DNA of 53,602 nt, taken from NCBI GenBank assembly GCA_002869615.1, contig PKUH01000101.1, positions 1 to 53,602 of the forward strand, in the 5' to 3' direction. Source of the DNA: Desulfuromonas sp. Its GTDB lineage: Bacteria > Desulfobacterota > Desulfuromonadia > Desulfuromonadales > UBA2294. Under the pieces are notes generated by a model that was not told the origin of the DNA, ran no database searches, and was given only the letters and a program-made list of their open reading frames with translations. Positions 1 through 7,648 of this stretch are shown in pieces; within the stretch, counting starts at the first letter, position 1; the number at the start of each line of letters is the position of its first letter. The position numbers and the translations under genes are program-made.

Positions 1-183
1 ATTGCTTAAACGACGACACCAGTTGTCCAGTGCGTAAACAGACGGTCTTTTCCAGGCGCCGGCCGCCGCAGCGATCATGAACTCATCAAACTGAACCATA
101 ATCTGCCGGGCAAGGCGGTTGGTTGCGGTCAGGCAAACCGTACCTTCGCGGAGAAAATTGTAGAGAGCTGTATTATCTTTCAT
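1..183 (-). CDS. PD-(D/E)XK nuclease-family DNA repair protein, N-terminal fragment
   Basis: The reading frame starts at ATG 183-181 and runs off the left edge without a stop, giving about 61 residues. The fragment contains LTATNRLARQI followed by QFDEF, then a W-K-R-P and N-W-C-R pattern. This resembles the N-terminus of a large (about 900 residue) proteobacterial family annotated as probable DNA repair protein, which has a RecB-like nuclease domain at the far end. The nuclease domain is outside the window, so function rests only on this N-terminal resemblance. The start overlaps the end of the preceding vanZ-like gene by 11 bases, which suggests translational coupling. Confidence 0.5.
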   Translation of the reverse strand, partial: MKDNTALYNFLREGTVCLTATNRLARQIMVQFDEFMIAAAAGAWKRPSVYALDNWCRRLSN

Positions 184-583
184 TACGCCTGGATTTTAAT
201 TTTTCCTGAAGACAGAATATGGCACATCCGAGCAACGCCCCGATCGTATTGGCAATGATATCTCCAAGTTCTGCGCTGCGGGTTTCGGTCAGTGCTGCCT
301 GCAGCAGTTCAACTAATGAACCAAGTATGATCGAGTAAACGATTGAAATGATGGCAGAACTTTTGATTGAAAATGATATGGCCCGAAGCGAGTGTGCGGC
401 CAGCCATGACATCAGTGTATAAGCAGCGAAGTGCAGAACTTTGTCATATCCCGAAATCGCCAACCCGGCGCCGTTAGGGGTGAGTGACAGATAGACCAGA
501 CCGGCAGTCCAGAGAAAAACGGCAACGGTCTTCAGGTAAAAAGAGATATGGCAACTACTTTCAGGTCGGGGCAATTTCGACAT
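173..583 (-). CDS. VanZ-like family membrane protein
   Basis: This 136-residue protein has about four hydrophobic segments: near residues 15-35, 50-70, 75-95 and 105-125. It carries the VanZ-family pattern of a conserved aspartate-lysine-x-x-H-F (YDKVLHFAAY) after the first segment, and a later GSLVELLQ...R..ELGDIIANTIGALLG stretch. VanZ itself gives low-level teicoplanin resistance in enterococci, but most bacterial members have no known role, so resistance should not be inferred. The gene begins 9 bases after the stop of the secreted protein upstream, with no clear ribosome binding site, so it is probably read from the same transcript. Confidence 0.75.
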   Translation of the reverse strand: MSKLPRPESSCHISFYLKTVAVFLWTAGLVYLSLTPNGAGLAISGYDKVLHFAAYTLMSWLAAHSLRAISFSIKSSAIISIVYSIILGSLVELLQAALTETRSAELGDIIANTIGALLGCAIFCLQEKLKSRRNER

Positions 584-592
584 AATGTGCGT

Positions 593-1084
593 TTACAGCG
601 GCCGCAAATCATAGCTGTACTGGCGTTTCTTCTCATCTTCAAGCTTCGAGCCAATGAGAAGCCGTTTGCCCCGAAGACGGTCTGTATCGAAAGCAGCTAC
701 GAAATATCCGTTTTTGTACTCCATCTGCACGGCAGGTGTTTTTGTTTGCTCTGCGATGTCTTCAATTTTGAAGGCGACGAGCCCATTCTCAACACTGGTA
801 TTGTTGCCGGAATGAAAGAATTGAACAAAAAGAAGATACGGAAATTGGTTCATGTTATCAATCGCCGCCGCCGATGGCCGGTTTTTGTAGATATAAGCTG
901 TCGCACGAACATTATTATCTTCCTCTTCACCGATTAATTTGGCACCGGGTGGGAGTATGTCGATTTCAGTTGCCGCTTCCCGGGTCTGATCGGTCGCCGC
1001 AGCAGGATTCGCCAGGTCCTGGCCGAATGAGTTCGTGAATGAAAGCAGAATGCATATCAGGACAAGCTGAACGATCAAGCGCAT
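593..1084 (-). CDS. secreted protein of unknown function
   Basis: This 163-residue protein has an N-terminal signal peptide: MRLIVQ followed by a hydrophobic stretch to about residue 20, with likely cleavage near SFGQ. The mature part is acidic and mixed alpha/beta, with no cysteines or catalytic motif I recognise. ATG 1084-1082 is preceded by AGGAGG at good spacing, which supports the start. It lies downstream of gspA-gspB and upstream of the vanZ-like gene in the same direction and is likely cotranscribed. It may be a periplasmic partner of that cluster, but this is only positional inference. Confidence 0.7.
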   Translation of the reverse strand: MRLIVQLVLICILLSFTNSFGQDLANPAAATDQTREAATEIDILPPGAKLIGEEEDNNVRATAYIYKNRPSAAAIDNMNQFPYLLFVQFFHSGNNTSVENGLVAFKIEDIAEQTKTPAVQMEYKNGYFVAAFDTDRLRGKRLLIGSKLEDEKKRQYSYDLRPL

Positions 1085-1121
1085 GGTAACCTCCTGGTAG
1101 TGTTTTGCATGAAAAGTTCAA

Positions 1122-1625
1122 TCATTGTGGTTTCAACTCAAGCCGATACTCGGCCCCGTCTTTATGCAGGACCACCGTGCCCGGGCCGATCGCGCTCACG
1201 GTATAACCCTCGACCAGGGTTCCTTCCATAACCGGCAGGTCATTTATGATCGCCAGGCGGTTTTCCGCATCAGCCTGGTAGACAATACCGCTTAAACGGG
1301 GTAAATCAGTCGGGGCAACCTCGGAAGAAGAGTTGGCTTGAACCTTTTTGGGTTGTCGTACAACGGTTGGCTGTGCCGGCCGGGAATCGTTTTGAATGGA
1401 ATCCGCGACCGGTGATGAGGTAATCTTCCCTGTTCTGCTGCCAAGATAATAACCGGTGGCCGCGATGACAAGAACTCCGATGACCGCAACCAATGCATAA
1501 AACCAGCGGTTTTTTGCCCTTTGCCGTGAAGAACGGAGGATATCACTTGCGACCGCTGTCGATAATTCATCGCGTTGCGATTTCTCCCCTTCCAGTTTCT
1601 TTAATGCCTTCAGGATCGAACTCAT
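1122..1625 (-). CDS. gspB: GspB/ExeB-like type II secretion accessory protein
   Basis: This 167-residue bitopic inner-membrane protein starts with SSILKALKKLE, the hallmark amino-terminal motif of the GspB family. One membrane segment lies at about residues 42-62, followed by a proline-rich periplasmic linker and a C-terminal GspB domain from about 105 to 165 (LPRLSGIVYQADAENRLAII onward). In Aeromonas, ExeA and ExeB form a complex that helps the GspD secretin assemble through the cell wall. The start codon overlaps the stop of gspA in an ATGA (1622-1625), typical of coupled partners. No other gsp genes are in the window. Confidence 0.85.
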   Translation of the reverse strand: MSSILKALKKLEGEKSQRDELSTAVASDILRSSRQRAKNRWFYALVAVIGVLVIAATGYYLGSRTGKITSSPVADSIQNDSRPAQPTVVRQPKKVQANSSSEVAPTDLPRLSGIVYQADAENRLAIINDLPVMEGTLVEGYTVSAIGPGTVVLHKDGAEYRLELKPQ

Positions 1626-3256
1626 GAGGACCTCACCATGTTCAGGCGGGGGGGATTGTATGCCCCGCTCTGCTGATAGAGCAGCATCAGCGTCAGAGGC
1701 CCGACCCGGCCGTCCTGGATGATGCCCCGCTCAGCCTGGAAGCGGGTGACCGCAGTGATCGTTTTTTGATCGTAAACGCCGGAGACCGGCACATCAGTTA
1801 TGCCGGCCTGAACGAGCATCGACTGCACTTCCCTGACATCCGAGGCCGTGGTGCCGGCGGCAGAGAGGAAATCGATTGCGAGGTAATTCTTCCAGATAAA
1901 ATAGGCCTTGCCGCCGTACAGGGCTTCAAGGACAGCGGGTTCAACGGCCGACAGACCATTGAGCGATGGGGTAATGGTATAAAGGTTCTCGGCTTTACCG
2001 GTGATGGCCAGGTAACGGCGGCCACTGACGCCGGGCAGAATACTTTCAATGATGACGGGAGCATCAAGCTTTGCGAGACTGGAAAAATCGCCCTGGTAGG
2101 AGGTCCATTGCCAGCTGTTCTGCTCAAGCAGTTCGATAAATGCAAAACTGGCAAACGGCTCTGCAAGCTGGTCAACGAATTCAAGATGCCAGGCCGCTGC
2201 GAGGGCTTGTGCCGCCAGGGAGAATGTCCTGGTTTCGGAATATGATGCCAGCGAGGCCCGGTAGCTGTCTAAATTGACTTCTGGCTGCGGAGCGGCAATA
2301 TTCTGTTGATTTGAACCGGAATCGGCAGCGAAGCTTTCGCTCTCTTTACTGATGGGCAGCAGATAGAGAGCAAAAGCCGCGGCCGCTACGAAAAAGATGG
2401 TTGCAGCGGCAATACCGACTGCCAGAGGCGACATTCCGGACCGGGCTGAAACCGATCGCAGTTCAGCCAGCGCCGTTTTTACCTGTGGTCGCTCAACCCT
2501 GTGGCAATCGTCACTGAAAGCTGCCAGCAGCGAGCGGTCTGCGATAATATTAATCAGCCGTGGAAGCCCCTTCGACTCTCTGAATATCAGCTTCAGGGCT
2601 GCGGCACTGAAGATATCGGGCTCTTCACTGCCGGCGATCTTCAGGCGATGCCTGATATAAGCGACGGAGTCCTGCTCGTTCATCGGGCGCAAATGATAAC
2701 GGACAGAAATCCGCTGGTTAAGCTGTCTCAGGTTGGTCCGCCCCAAAACTTCGGCCAATTCCGGTTGACCGACCAGAATAATCTGGATCAGCTTGTCGGT
2801 TTCGGTCTCCAGATTCGACAACAGCCGGATCTGCTCCAGCACCGGCGCCGCCAGGTTCTGGGCTTCATCGATAACCAGAACGACCGTTCTTCCGGCCGAG
2901 TTTTCGGCCAGCAGGAAACTGTTGATCAACGGCAGCAGCTGCCCGCCCCTGCTCTGCCCGGTTTCGATGCCGAGTTCACGGCAGATTTCGAGCAGAAGCT
3001 CATCGGCCGACAGGCTGGGATTGAACACGAACGCCAGCCGGAACTCCGCCTCTTCAAGCTGTTCAAAAAGAGTTCTCAGCACCGTGGTTTTACCAGCCCC
3101 GACTTCACCGGTGATTTCGATAAAACCACACCGGTTCTGCAGCCCGTAAAGCAGGTGTGCGAAGACTTCCTTATGGTTGTGGCTCAGGAAGATAAATTGC
3201 GGGTTTGGCGTTATGTTGAATGGTTTTTCAGTCAGTCCAAAATGTTCAAGATACAT
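1622..3256 (-). CDS. gspA: GspA/ExeA-like AAA ATPase with peptidoglycan-binding domain
   Basis: This 544-residue protein has a cytoplasmic AAA ATPase domain with Walker A GEVGAGKT at residues 50-57 and Walker B VVLVIDEAQ at about 125-133. A single membrane segment near 277-298 separates it from a periplasmic part that ends in a peptidoglycan-binding domain (about 470-535, with VQSMLVQAGI...GVYDQKT...F Q-A-E-R-G...GPLTLMLL). ExeA uses ATP and peptidoglycan contact to guide secretin assembly. The opening MYLEHFGLTEKPFNITPNP is typical of the family and resembles the PEP-CTERM/XrtA-associated ATPases, but the gspB partner favours the ExeA assignment. It is the first gene of the minus-strand group and is transcribed divergently from 3510. 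Confidence 0.88.
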   Translation of the reverse strand: MYLEHFGLTEKPFNITPNPQFIFLSHNHKEVFAHLLYGLQNRCGFIEITGEVGAGKTTVLRTLFEQLEEAEFRLAFVFNPSLSADELLLEICRELGIETGQSRGGQLLPLINSFLLAENSAGRTVVLVIDEAQNLAAPVLEQIRLLSNLETETDKLIQIILVGQPELAEVLGRTNLRQLNQRISVRYHLRPMNEQDSVAYIRHRLKIAGSEEPDIFSAAALKLIFRESKGLPRLINIIADRSLLAAFSDDCHRVERPQVKTALAELRSVSARSGMSPLAVGIAAATIFFVAAAAFALYLLPISKESESFAADSGSNQQNIAAPQPEVNLDSYRASLASYSETRTFSLAAQALAAAWHLEFVDQLAEPFASFAFIELLEQNSWQWTSYQGDFSSLAKLDAPVIIESILPGVSGRRYLAITGKAENLYTITPSLNGLSAVEPAVLEALYGGKAYFIWKNYLAIDFLSAAGTTASDVREVQSMLVQAGITDVPVSGVYDQKTITAVTRFQAERGIIQDGRVGPLTLMLLYQQSGAYNPPRLNMVRSS

Positions 3257-3263
3257 AGCTTGC

Positions 3264-3403
3264 TATTATTTATAAAATAATACGTTAAGGCAAGGATAAG
3301 TTAAGTAGAAGACTATCGGTAACACAAGTCGACAAATAGCATCACATCACTGTTTTTTGCACAGATTTATTTAAATGTATGTTAAATCATGATTTAAAAT
3401 CTG
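3264..3403. promoter_or_regulatory. divergent intergenic region with AT-rich palindromes
   Basis: Three inverted repeats sit between gspA (minus) and the plus-strand gene at 3510. A palindrome at 3264-3282 has arms TATTATTT and AAATAATA around 3 bases. A perfect 16-base palindrome lies at 3382-3397. Outer arms CAGATTT (3362-3368) and AAATCTG (3397-3403) surround the latter. The first repeat lies 8 bases ahead of the gspA start codon. They could be operators or simply AT-rich sequence. No protein-coding gene is apparent in 3257-3509. Confidence 0.35.
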
Positions 3404-3509
3404 AAAAAGAAGCCTTTCCCATTTTTCTCTTTCGACGAACCTTTCAAGCGAACCACTTCCTCGCCTGTTGGCGTGGCAAGAAATCCAAGCATGTGATGAG
3501 CGCACTCTG

Positions 3510-4214
3510 ATGGTAAAACTCTTTTGCTGGTGGTTACTACGCGAATGGCGCTACCTGAAGTCCTGGCGATGGCAAGAGGGGACAACATGGTATTTTGCGT
3601 TCGGGGCCAACCTGGACACCAGGGTTCTCAAAACCCGGCACATGCGTCCTCTGTCCATCGTCCCTTTTGTCTTGCAAGACCACGAACTGCGCTTTGATCA
3701 TCCGAGCAGTTGGCAAGGTGTAGGGTACGCTTCTGTGCATGCATCGCAAAGCAAGCAGATCTATGGACATTTGATTCAGCTCCCTGACTGTGATGCAAAT
3801 CGCATGGATTGCGACGAACTCGTCCCCTTTTTTTGCCGCTACGTTCGCCATGAACACGAACAGGACGGCCACATATTTTATTTCTACATCTCTACAGTGC
3901 CGACCGACAATCTGCTGCCGACGCCGAACTACCTAAACATGATACTATCAGGGTTGCGCCTTCACCCGTATATCCCCGCTGACATGCTTTCCCACTACCA
4001 AAACCATGCGACCAGGCTTCCCCATACACCGACGCCTGACAGCGAATATTTCGTGCAGCGGGGGCGATGGCCAAACTGGCTGCGCACAATTTCGGGGCCC
4101 TATGAGATCGCCATGTCTCGACTACTGATCAGCCATGTTCGTCATTGGACGATCTTCGGCCATTTCATGGAAATCAATTCTTATTATAATAAGCTTGGGA
4201 TCGATCAAGACTGA
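3510..4214 (+). CDS. gamma-glutamylcyclotransferase-like protein
   Basis: This protein of about 234 residues has the family signature YFAFGANL at residues 28-35, a later L-x-F-x-x-P...G-Y-A-S-V pattern, I-Y-G-H-L-I-Q-L, and a candidate catalytic glutamate in MDCDEL. This is the usual order for the gamma-glutamylcyclotransferase/AIG2 fold, which releases 5-oxoproline from gamma-glutamyl compounds. The tail (about 160-234) extends beyond a minimal domain and I do not recognise it. The frame is open from a TTG at 3468. I chose ATG 3510 because the signature normally lies close to the N-terminus, although no strong ribosome binding site precedes either. It is oriented opposite to gspA and reads like an accessory gene. 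Its substrate is unknown. Confidence 0.65.
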   Translation: MVKLFCWWLLREWRYLKSWRWQEGTTWYFAFGANLDTRVLKTRHMRPLSIVPFVLQDHELRFDHPSSWQGVGYASVHASQSKQIYGHLIQLPDCDANRMDCDELVPFFCRYVRHEHEQDGHIFYFYISTVPTDNLLPTPNYLNMILSGLRLHPYIPADMLSHYQNHATRLPHTPTPDSEYFVQRGRWPNWLRTISGPYEIAMSRLLISHVRHWTIFGHFMEINSYYNKLGIDQD

Positions 4215-4321
4215 TGGGCTGGCAAATTCCTCACAAATTACTTCTGCTCGGTGGAATCCACTGACTCAATTTTATTGAGCTCCTGAATCACATGCCACTG
4301 ATACAAAACGATTCATAGCAT

Positions 4322-4349
4322 TTGCTGGCAATGAATGAGTTGTTATACT
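4322..4349 (+). promoter_or_regulatory. putative sigma-70 promoter for the dioxygenase leader
   Basis: A -10 element TATACT at 4344-4349 (5 of 6 consensus positions) is preceded by a weak -35 TTGCTG at 4322-4327, with a 16-base spacer. The predicted transcription start at about 4356-4358 falls just before the structured RNA at 4360-4440. That fit is the main reason to believe it. The preceding stretch, 4215-4321, holds no gene I can see. Confidence 0.45.
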
Positions 4350-4359
4350 GCAGCGTGGA

Positions 4360-4440
4360 GACGCACTGAATGCAATTAGCTGGTGTCCATCCGGAAAAAC
4401 CGCATAGGTCCGGGTGCGTTTTCAAATGAAAACCAGCTGA
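4360..4440 (+). promoter_or_regulatory. structured 5' leader with pseudoknot topology, possible riboswitch
   Basis: Three sets of complementary segments lie in this order. Segment A is GACGCAC (4360-4366), pairing with A' GTGCGTT (4414-4420). Segment B is AGCTGGT (4378-4384), pairing with B' ACCAGCT (4432-4438). Between them is a hairpin C, made of CCGG (4391-4394) and ACC (4399-4401) pairing with GGT (4407-4409) and CCGG (4410-4413), with a bulge of four A and a GCATA loop. The order A-B-C-C'-A'-B' makes an H-type pseudoknot with an inserted hairpin. The leader ends 30 bases before the GGAG ribosome binding site (4470-4473) of the dioxygenase gene. I cannot match it to a known riboswitch class. 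Confidence 0.4.
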
Positions 4441-4480
4441 AATATGAGTAAACCCAACAAACCTTACATGGAGTTCAGTT

Positions 4481-5497
4481 ATGAATCAAATTGACTATAA
4501 AATACGACCGATAAAACCGAAGCATATCCGTTCCATAGAAGATTTTGGCGGCAAGATCATTCCATTAGAACCCTTGGGAGCCAAAGTTTATGGCATCGAT
4601 CTATCTGTAAAAAACAGGCTAACAGCTGATGTTATAAATGCCCTTGAAGAAGAAATGGCATACCGCGGATTTGTGGTATTTAAAAACCAGGTCGACTTGT
4701 CAATCGATGATTTTCTCAATGCCTGCTGCCTCTGGGGTGGTCATGAGCTGCATAGCACACATGGCGTTCACCCTGCGACTCCCGGGCAGAACAGACATAT
4801 CTTTCGCTTGTCCAACGATCCCCGGCACGGAGTTTGTGGTGTCGGGCCTCAGTGGCACAATGACGGCAGTTTTATCTCTGCTACCTTTTCACATGCCGGG
4901 TATCATATTATCCGCCCTGCCGAACATGGCGGCGGAACCCATTTTGCCCACCAGGGTGCCGCCTATGATGCGCTGACCGAAGAACAACAAGAATTCTGGA
5001 GCCGTCTTTCTTCTGTTAACTCGTCTTCAGGTGTTGTCCATCCGGTGGTTCATGAGCATCCCGTTTCCGGAAGAAAGTCTGTCTGGCTACATTTGGGAAT
5101 GACGGCAGCCGTGATTGAAAAGCGACCCGATAACGATCAGTTCCGATTATTGCAGGAAGATGAGATGAGAAGCTTTTTCAACCAGTATAACGATTTGCTT
5201 ACAGATGGTATGAAAAACGGGTATGCACTCAATTATGAATATCAGGACAAAGATTGTGTTATTACCGATAATTTAGCCGTAGCTCACAGAGCGGCGCCTG
5301 AGGCACACATGTCTCCAGATCAGCAAGGATTGCGGATTATGCACCGAGCCACTGTTCGAGGGGTGCAAGACCTCGCTCCAGACTTTGAGCTGCCGCAACA
5401 ATTGGATGTTCGTGCCCACAATACCTTTGGTGAAGGCGTTTGGGTGATGGGAGGTATTGGCTTTCGGTGGGATAAAGATATTGCAATGCAAAACTAA
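4481..5497 (+). CDS. TauD/TfdA-family Fe(II)/2-oxoglutarate-dependent dioxygenase
   Basis: This 338-residue protein has the iron-binding facial triad expected of the family: H-x-D within QWHNDGSF (about residues 125-132) and a distal histidine in NLAVAHRA (about 267-274). An arginine in the following RIMHRATVRG is placed to bind 2-oxoglutarate. The N-terminal half has GFVVFKNQ, the usual TauD strand. Such enzymes hydroxylate or oxidatively cleave small molecules such as taurine, aryloxyacetates or amino acids, and the substrate cannot be read from the sequence. GGAG at 4470-4473 supports ATG 4481. It appears to be monocistronic, with its own promoter, a long structured leader and a terminator at 5575-5640. 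Oxygen-dependent chemistry is somewhat unusual if the host is a strict anaerobe. Confidence 0.85.
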   Translation: MNQIDYKIRPIKPKHIRSIEDFGGKIIPLEPLGAKVYGIDLSVKNRLTADVINALEEEMAYRGFVVFKNQVDLSIDDFLNACCLWGGHELHSTHGVHPATPGQNRHIFRLSNDPRHGVCGVGPQWHNDGSFISATFSHAGYHIIRPAEHGGGTHFAHQGAAYDALTEEQQEFWSRLSSVNSSSGVVHPVVHEHPVSGRKSVWLHLGMTAAVIEKRPDNDQFRLLQEDEMRSFFNQYNDLLTDGMKNGYALNYEYQDKDCVITDNLAVAHRAAPEAHMSPDQQGLRIMHRATVRGVQDLAPDFELPQQLDVRAHNTFGEGVWVMGGIGFRWDKDIAMQN

Positions 5498-5574
5498 ACG
5501 TGAGGACAAAACGCTTATTCATAAACAATATAACGAACAAAAACAGCCTAGCCTTCATGACTTGATCAGTCGAA

Positions 5575-5640
5575 AACAAAAAGGGGGCAGGTTGCTTTTC
5601 CAATAAAGTCAAGAAAGGTAGCTTGCCCCTTTGTTTTTCC
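5575..5640 (+). terminator. Rho-independent terminator after the dioxygenase gene
   Basis: An A-rich run ends in GGGGGCA (5583-5589), which pairs with TGCCCC (5624-5629), and the flanking AAAAAG/CTTTGTTTTT extends the helix into a T-rich tail at 5630-5637. The loop is long (about 34 bases), so it is a moderate terminator. The A-rich left arm means it could also act on minus-strand transcripts. Confidence 0.55.
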
Positions 5641-5702
5641 GGATACACCGAAGCCAACATTTAATACACGAAAGTTATCGACTAAAAAACGGAGGGTAAA
5701 CA

Positions 5703-5927
5703 ACGGCCAAAAAGAAAAACGCCCGGCACTCCAGCGTACCGGGCTGCTTGCTCGAAATCGTCGGGCTGATCGCCATCTTCTTTTTCCCGATCGGCACCGT
5801 CATCGGAATCATACTGCTCATCGTCGGCGCCAGGATGACATATCAGCTCATCTGCACCGAATGCGGCAACAAGATCATCCGCACAACAAAGCTATGCCCG
5901 ACCTGCGGATCCGACCTGCAAAAATAA
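5703..5927 (+). CDS. small membrane protein with zinc ribbon, apparent ACG start
   Basis: The 74-residue frame encodes a basic N-terminus, one long hydrophobic segment (about residues 17-43) and a C-terminal four-cysteine zinc ribbon: C-T-E-C at 51-54 and C-P-T-C at 65-68. A near-perfect ribosome binding site GGAGG (5691-5695) sits 7 bases before the codon ACG at 5703-5705, which is followed by A-K-K-K-N. An in-frame stop lies two codons earlier (5697-5699), and the only in-frame ATG is at codon 45, inside the domain. So either ACG is used as a rare start, or the ATG has been mutated or miscalled (T to C). The function is unknown, and similar tiny membrane/zinc-ribbon proteins are common and uncharacterised. 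Confidence 0.6.
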   Translation, partial: TAKKKNARHSSVPGCLLEIVGLIAIFFFPIGTVIGIILLIVGARMTYQLICTECGNKIIRTTKLCPTCGSDLQK

Positions 5928-6035
5928 ACCAACAAGCAAGCCGTAACACCACAAAAAAAAATGGTCGGAAAGATGACCTCACCACCCGGAGCGCGCCGAT
6001 AAAAATGACAACTCACACACGAAGTCACACACAAA

Positions 6036-6080
6036 ACAAAAAAACAGGCACTCACAAAAACCCTGTAAGTACCTGTTTTT
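6036..6080. terminator. bidirectional Rho-independent terminator
   Basis: AAAAACAGG (6040-6048) pairs with CCTGTTTTT (6072-6080), and ACT/AGT extends the helix past one mismatch. A and T runs on the two sides let it stop both the plus-strand zinc-ribbon transcript and the minus-strand tRNA-Arg transcript. Confidence 0.75.
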
Positions 6081-6083
6081 AAA

Positions 6084-6160
6084 TGGCGGCCCCGACAGGA
6101 TTCGAACCTGTGGCCTACCGCTTAGGAGGCGGTCGCTCTATCCAGCTGAGCTACGGGGCC
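6084..6160 (-). tRNA. tRNA-Arg (anticodon CCT)
   Basis: This is a 77-base cloverleaf. The acceptor stem GGCCCCG pairs with CGGGGCC, the D arm is GCTC...GAGC, the anticodon stem ACCGC/GCGGT holds the loop CTCCTAA (anticodon CCT at 6126-6124), and the T loop is TTCGAAT. The 3' CCA is encoded (6086-6084). The accessory-looking plus-strand block ends at its 3' side, but I found no second copy of the tRNA end that would mark an integration site. Confidence 0.95.
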
Positions 6161-6180
6161 GGTATTTCTACAGAATCAGA

Positions 6181-6699
6181 TCAGTCGAATTGAAGCAGGC
6201 TGTAAACCTTGTCTTTCGGCAGTCGATCACGACCGTTGAGGAATGTCAATTCGGTCATGAAGCAGCATTCGACGATCTCGGCGCCGAGATTCTCAACCAG
6301 TTCGACAACTGCGGCAACCGTACCGCCCGTTGCCAGAAGATCGTCGGCAATCAGCACTTTATCACCAGGCTTGAACGCATCCTCGTGGATCTCAAGGGTG
6401 TCGGTCCCGTATTCAAGCGCGTAGGAGACACTCTTGGTTTTCGATGGGAGTTTGCCCGGTTTTCGAACAAGAGTCACACCGGCGCCGAGTTTATAAGCCA
6501 GAGCGGCACCGAGAATGAACCCCCGGGCTTCAACACCGACGATCTGATTGATGTTCATGCCGACATAGCGGTGGGCAATCAGATCGACCATGCGATGGTA
6601 ATTACGCCCGTCATTGAGCAATGTGGTAATATCCTTAAAGACGATCCCCTCTTTCGGGAAGTCGGGTATATCACGAATGATACGTTTCAGTTCGTCCAC
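6181..6699 (-). CDS. apt: adenine phosphoribosyltransferase
   Basis: This 172-residue enzyme of purine salvage converts adenine and PRPP to AMP. Family landmarks are [15 protein letters not shown] at the N-terminus, the EARGFILG segment, and the PRPP loop [13 protein letters not shown] at about residues 115-127. I place the start at GTG 6699-6697, because AGGAGG lies just upstream at ideal spacing. An extended TTG start at 6717 would add six residues and remove that spacing. It is the last gene after nlpD-rpoS, 18 bases from the rpoS stop. Confidence 0.95.
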   Translation of the reverse strand: MDELKRIIRDIPDFPKEGIVFKDITTLLNDGRNYHRMVDLIAHRYVGMNINQIVGVEARGFILGAALAYKLGAGVTLVRKPGKLPSKTKSVSYALEYGTDTLEIHEDAFKPGDKVLIADDLLATGGTVAAVVELVENLGAEIVECCFMTELTFLNGRDRLPKDKVYSLLQFD

Positions 6700-6717
6700 A
6701 AAATCCTCCTGCGGCAA

Positions 6718-7611
6718 TCAGCTTGAGCGCTCCATGCCTGTTTGGCTCTCTTCGAGAATCTTTCTGAGTTTTTCGATACTTTTGGCTTCTATCTGACGGA
6801 TACGTTCCCGGGTCACCCCGAACTTTTGACCTATGGTGTCGAGCGTTTGCGGTTCTCTGTCGTTGAGGCCGAAACGGAGCGCCAGGATCTCCCGCTCGTT
6901 TTCCGCCAGGGTCGACAGCCATTGTTCAATCCGGTCATATTTGTTCAACTCTTCAATAAGGCTTTCCGGATCAACTGAATTGGCATCTTCGATCGTATCG
7001 ATCAGGCTGTAGTCGTTGTTTTCTCCCATCGGGTGCTCAATCGAATAGGTCTTCTTGACCAGGACCATCAGTCGCCTGATATAGGAGGGTTCAACCTCCA
7101 TGATATTGGCCACCTCTTCCGGGGACGGTTCGCGATTCAGATCACGGGTCAACTCACGCGAGATCTTGAGATACTTGTTGATATCGTCGGAGACATGCAC
7201 CGGCAGGCGTATCGTCCGGCTCTGATTAACCAGGGCGCGTTCGATCGATTGCCGTATCCACCAGGTTGCATAAGTTGAAAAACGGCATTCCTTGCTGATT
7301 TGAAAACGCTCGACCGCTTTGATCAGCCCCATGTTCCCTTCTTCGATCAGGTCAAGAAAAGGAAGGCCGCGGTTCATGTAGCGTTTTGCTATCTTGACGA
7401 CCAGTCTGAGGTTCGATTCGATCATTCTGGCCCGAGCCGCTTCATCCCCGTTGTCGATTTTGGTTGCCAGTTCCCGTTCATCTTCGGCTGTTAAAAGCGT
7501 ACTCTTCTGGATCTCTTTCAGGTAGAGCTTGATGGCATCTCCATAATGACTTTCGGTATCCGCTGCGGCCGATACCGGTGTCTTTGTTTCGTCATCCGAT
7601 TTTTTTGTCAT
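6718..7611 (-). CDS. rpoS: RNA polymerase sigma factor RpoS
   Basis: This 297-residue group 2 sigma-70 family protein has region 1.2 ([17 protein letters not shown]), region 2 ([20 protein letters not shown], then [19 protein letters not shown] and [10 protein letters not shown]), region 3, and the region 4 helix-turn-helix ([20 protein letters not shown]). It directs stationary-phase and stress transcription. The nlpD-rpoS neighbourhood is the classical proteobacterial arrangement and separates it from RpoD. ATG 7611-7609 follows a GGAAGGGG Shine-Dalgarno sequence. A TTG 18 bases upstream is a less likely alternative. Confidence 0.95.
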   Translation of the reverse strand: MTKKSDDETKTPVSAAADTESHYGDAIKLYLKEIQKSTLLTAEDERELATKIDNGDEAARARMIESNLRLVVKIAKRYMNRGLPFLDLIEEGNMGLIKAVERFQISKECRFSTYATWWIRQSIERALVNQSRTIRLPVHVSDDINKYLKISRELTRDLNREPSPEEVANIMEVEPSYIRRLMVLVKKTYSIEHPMGENNDYSLIDTIEDANSVDPESLIEELNKYDRIEQWLSTLAENEREILALRFGLNDREPQTLDTIGQKFGVTRERIRQIEAKSIEKLRKILEESQTGMERSS

Positions 7612-7648
7612 AAACGCCCCTTCCGACAATCGAGCCGGCAGAAAAATT

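Noticed and set aside
4360-4440. HDV-like self-cleaving ribozyme
   Set aside because: The helix order and the G-U first pair fit, but there is no catalytic cytosine in the segment before the last helix strand (only A residues), no P1.1 pairing, and extra bases between the second and third helices. SAM-II-type and SAH riboswitch consensus bases were also not found by eye.
6084-6160. Attachment-site duplication of the tRNA-Arg 3' end marking an integrated element
   Set aside because: I searched the left flank by eye for the T-arm and acceptor sequence and found no second copy, and no integrase gene is present.
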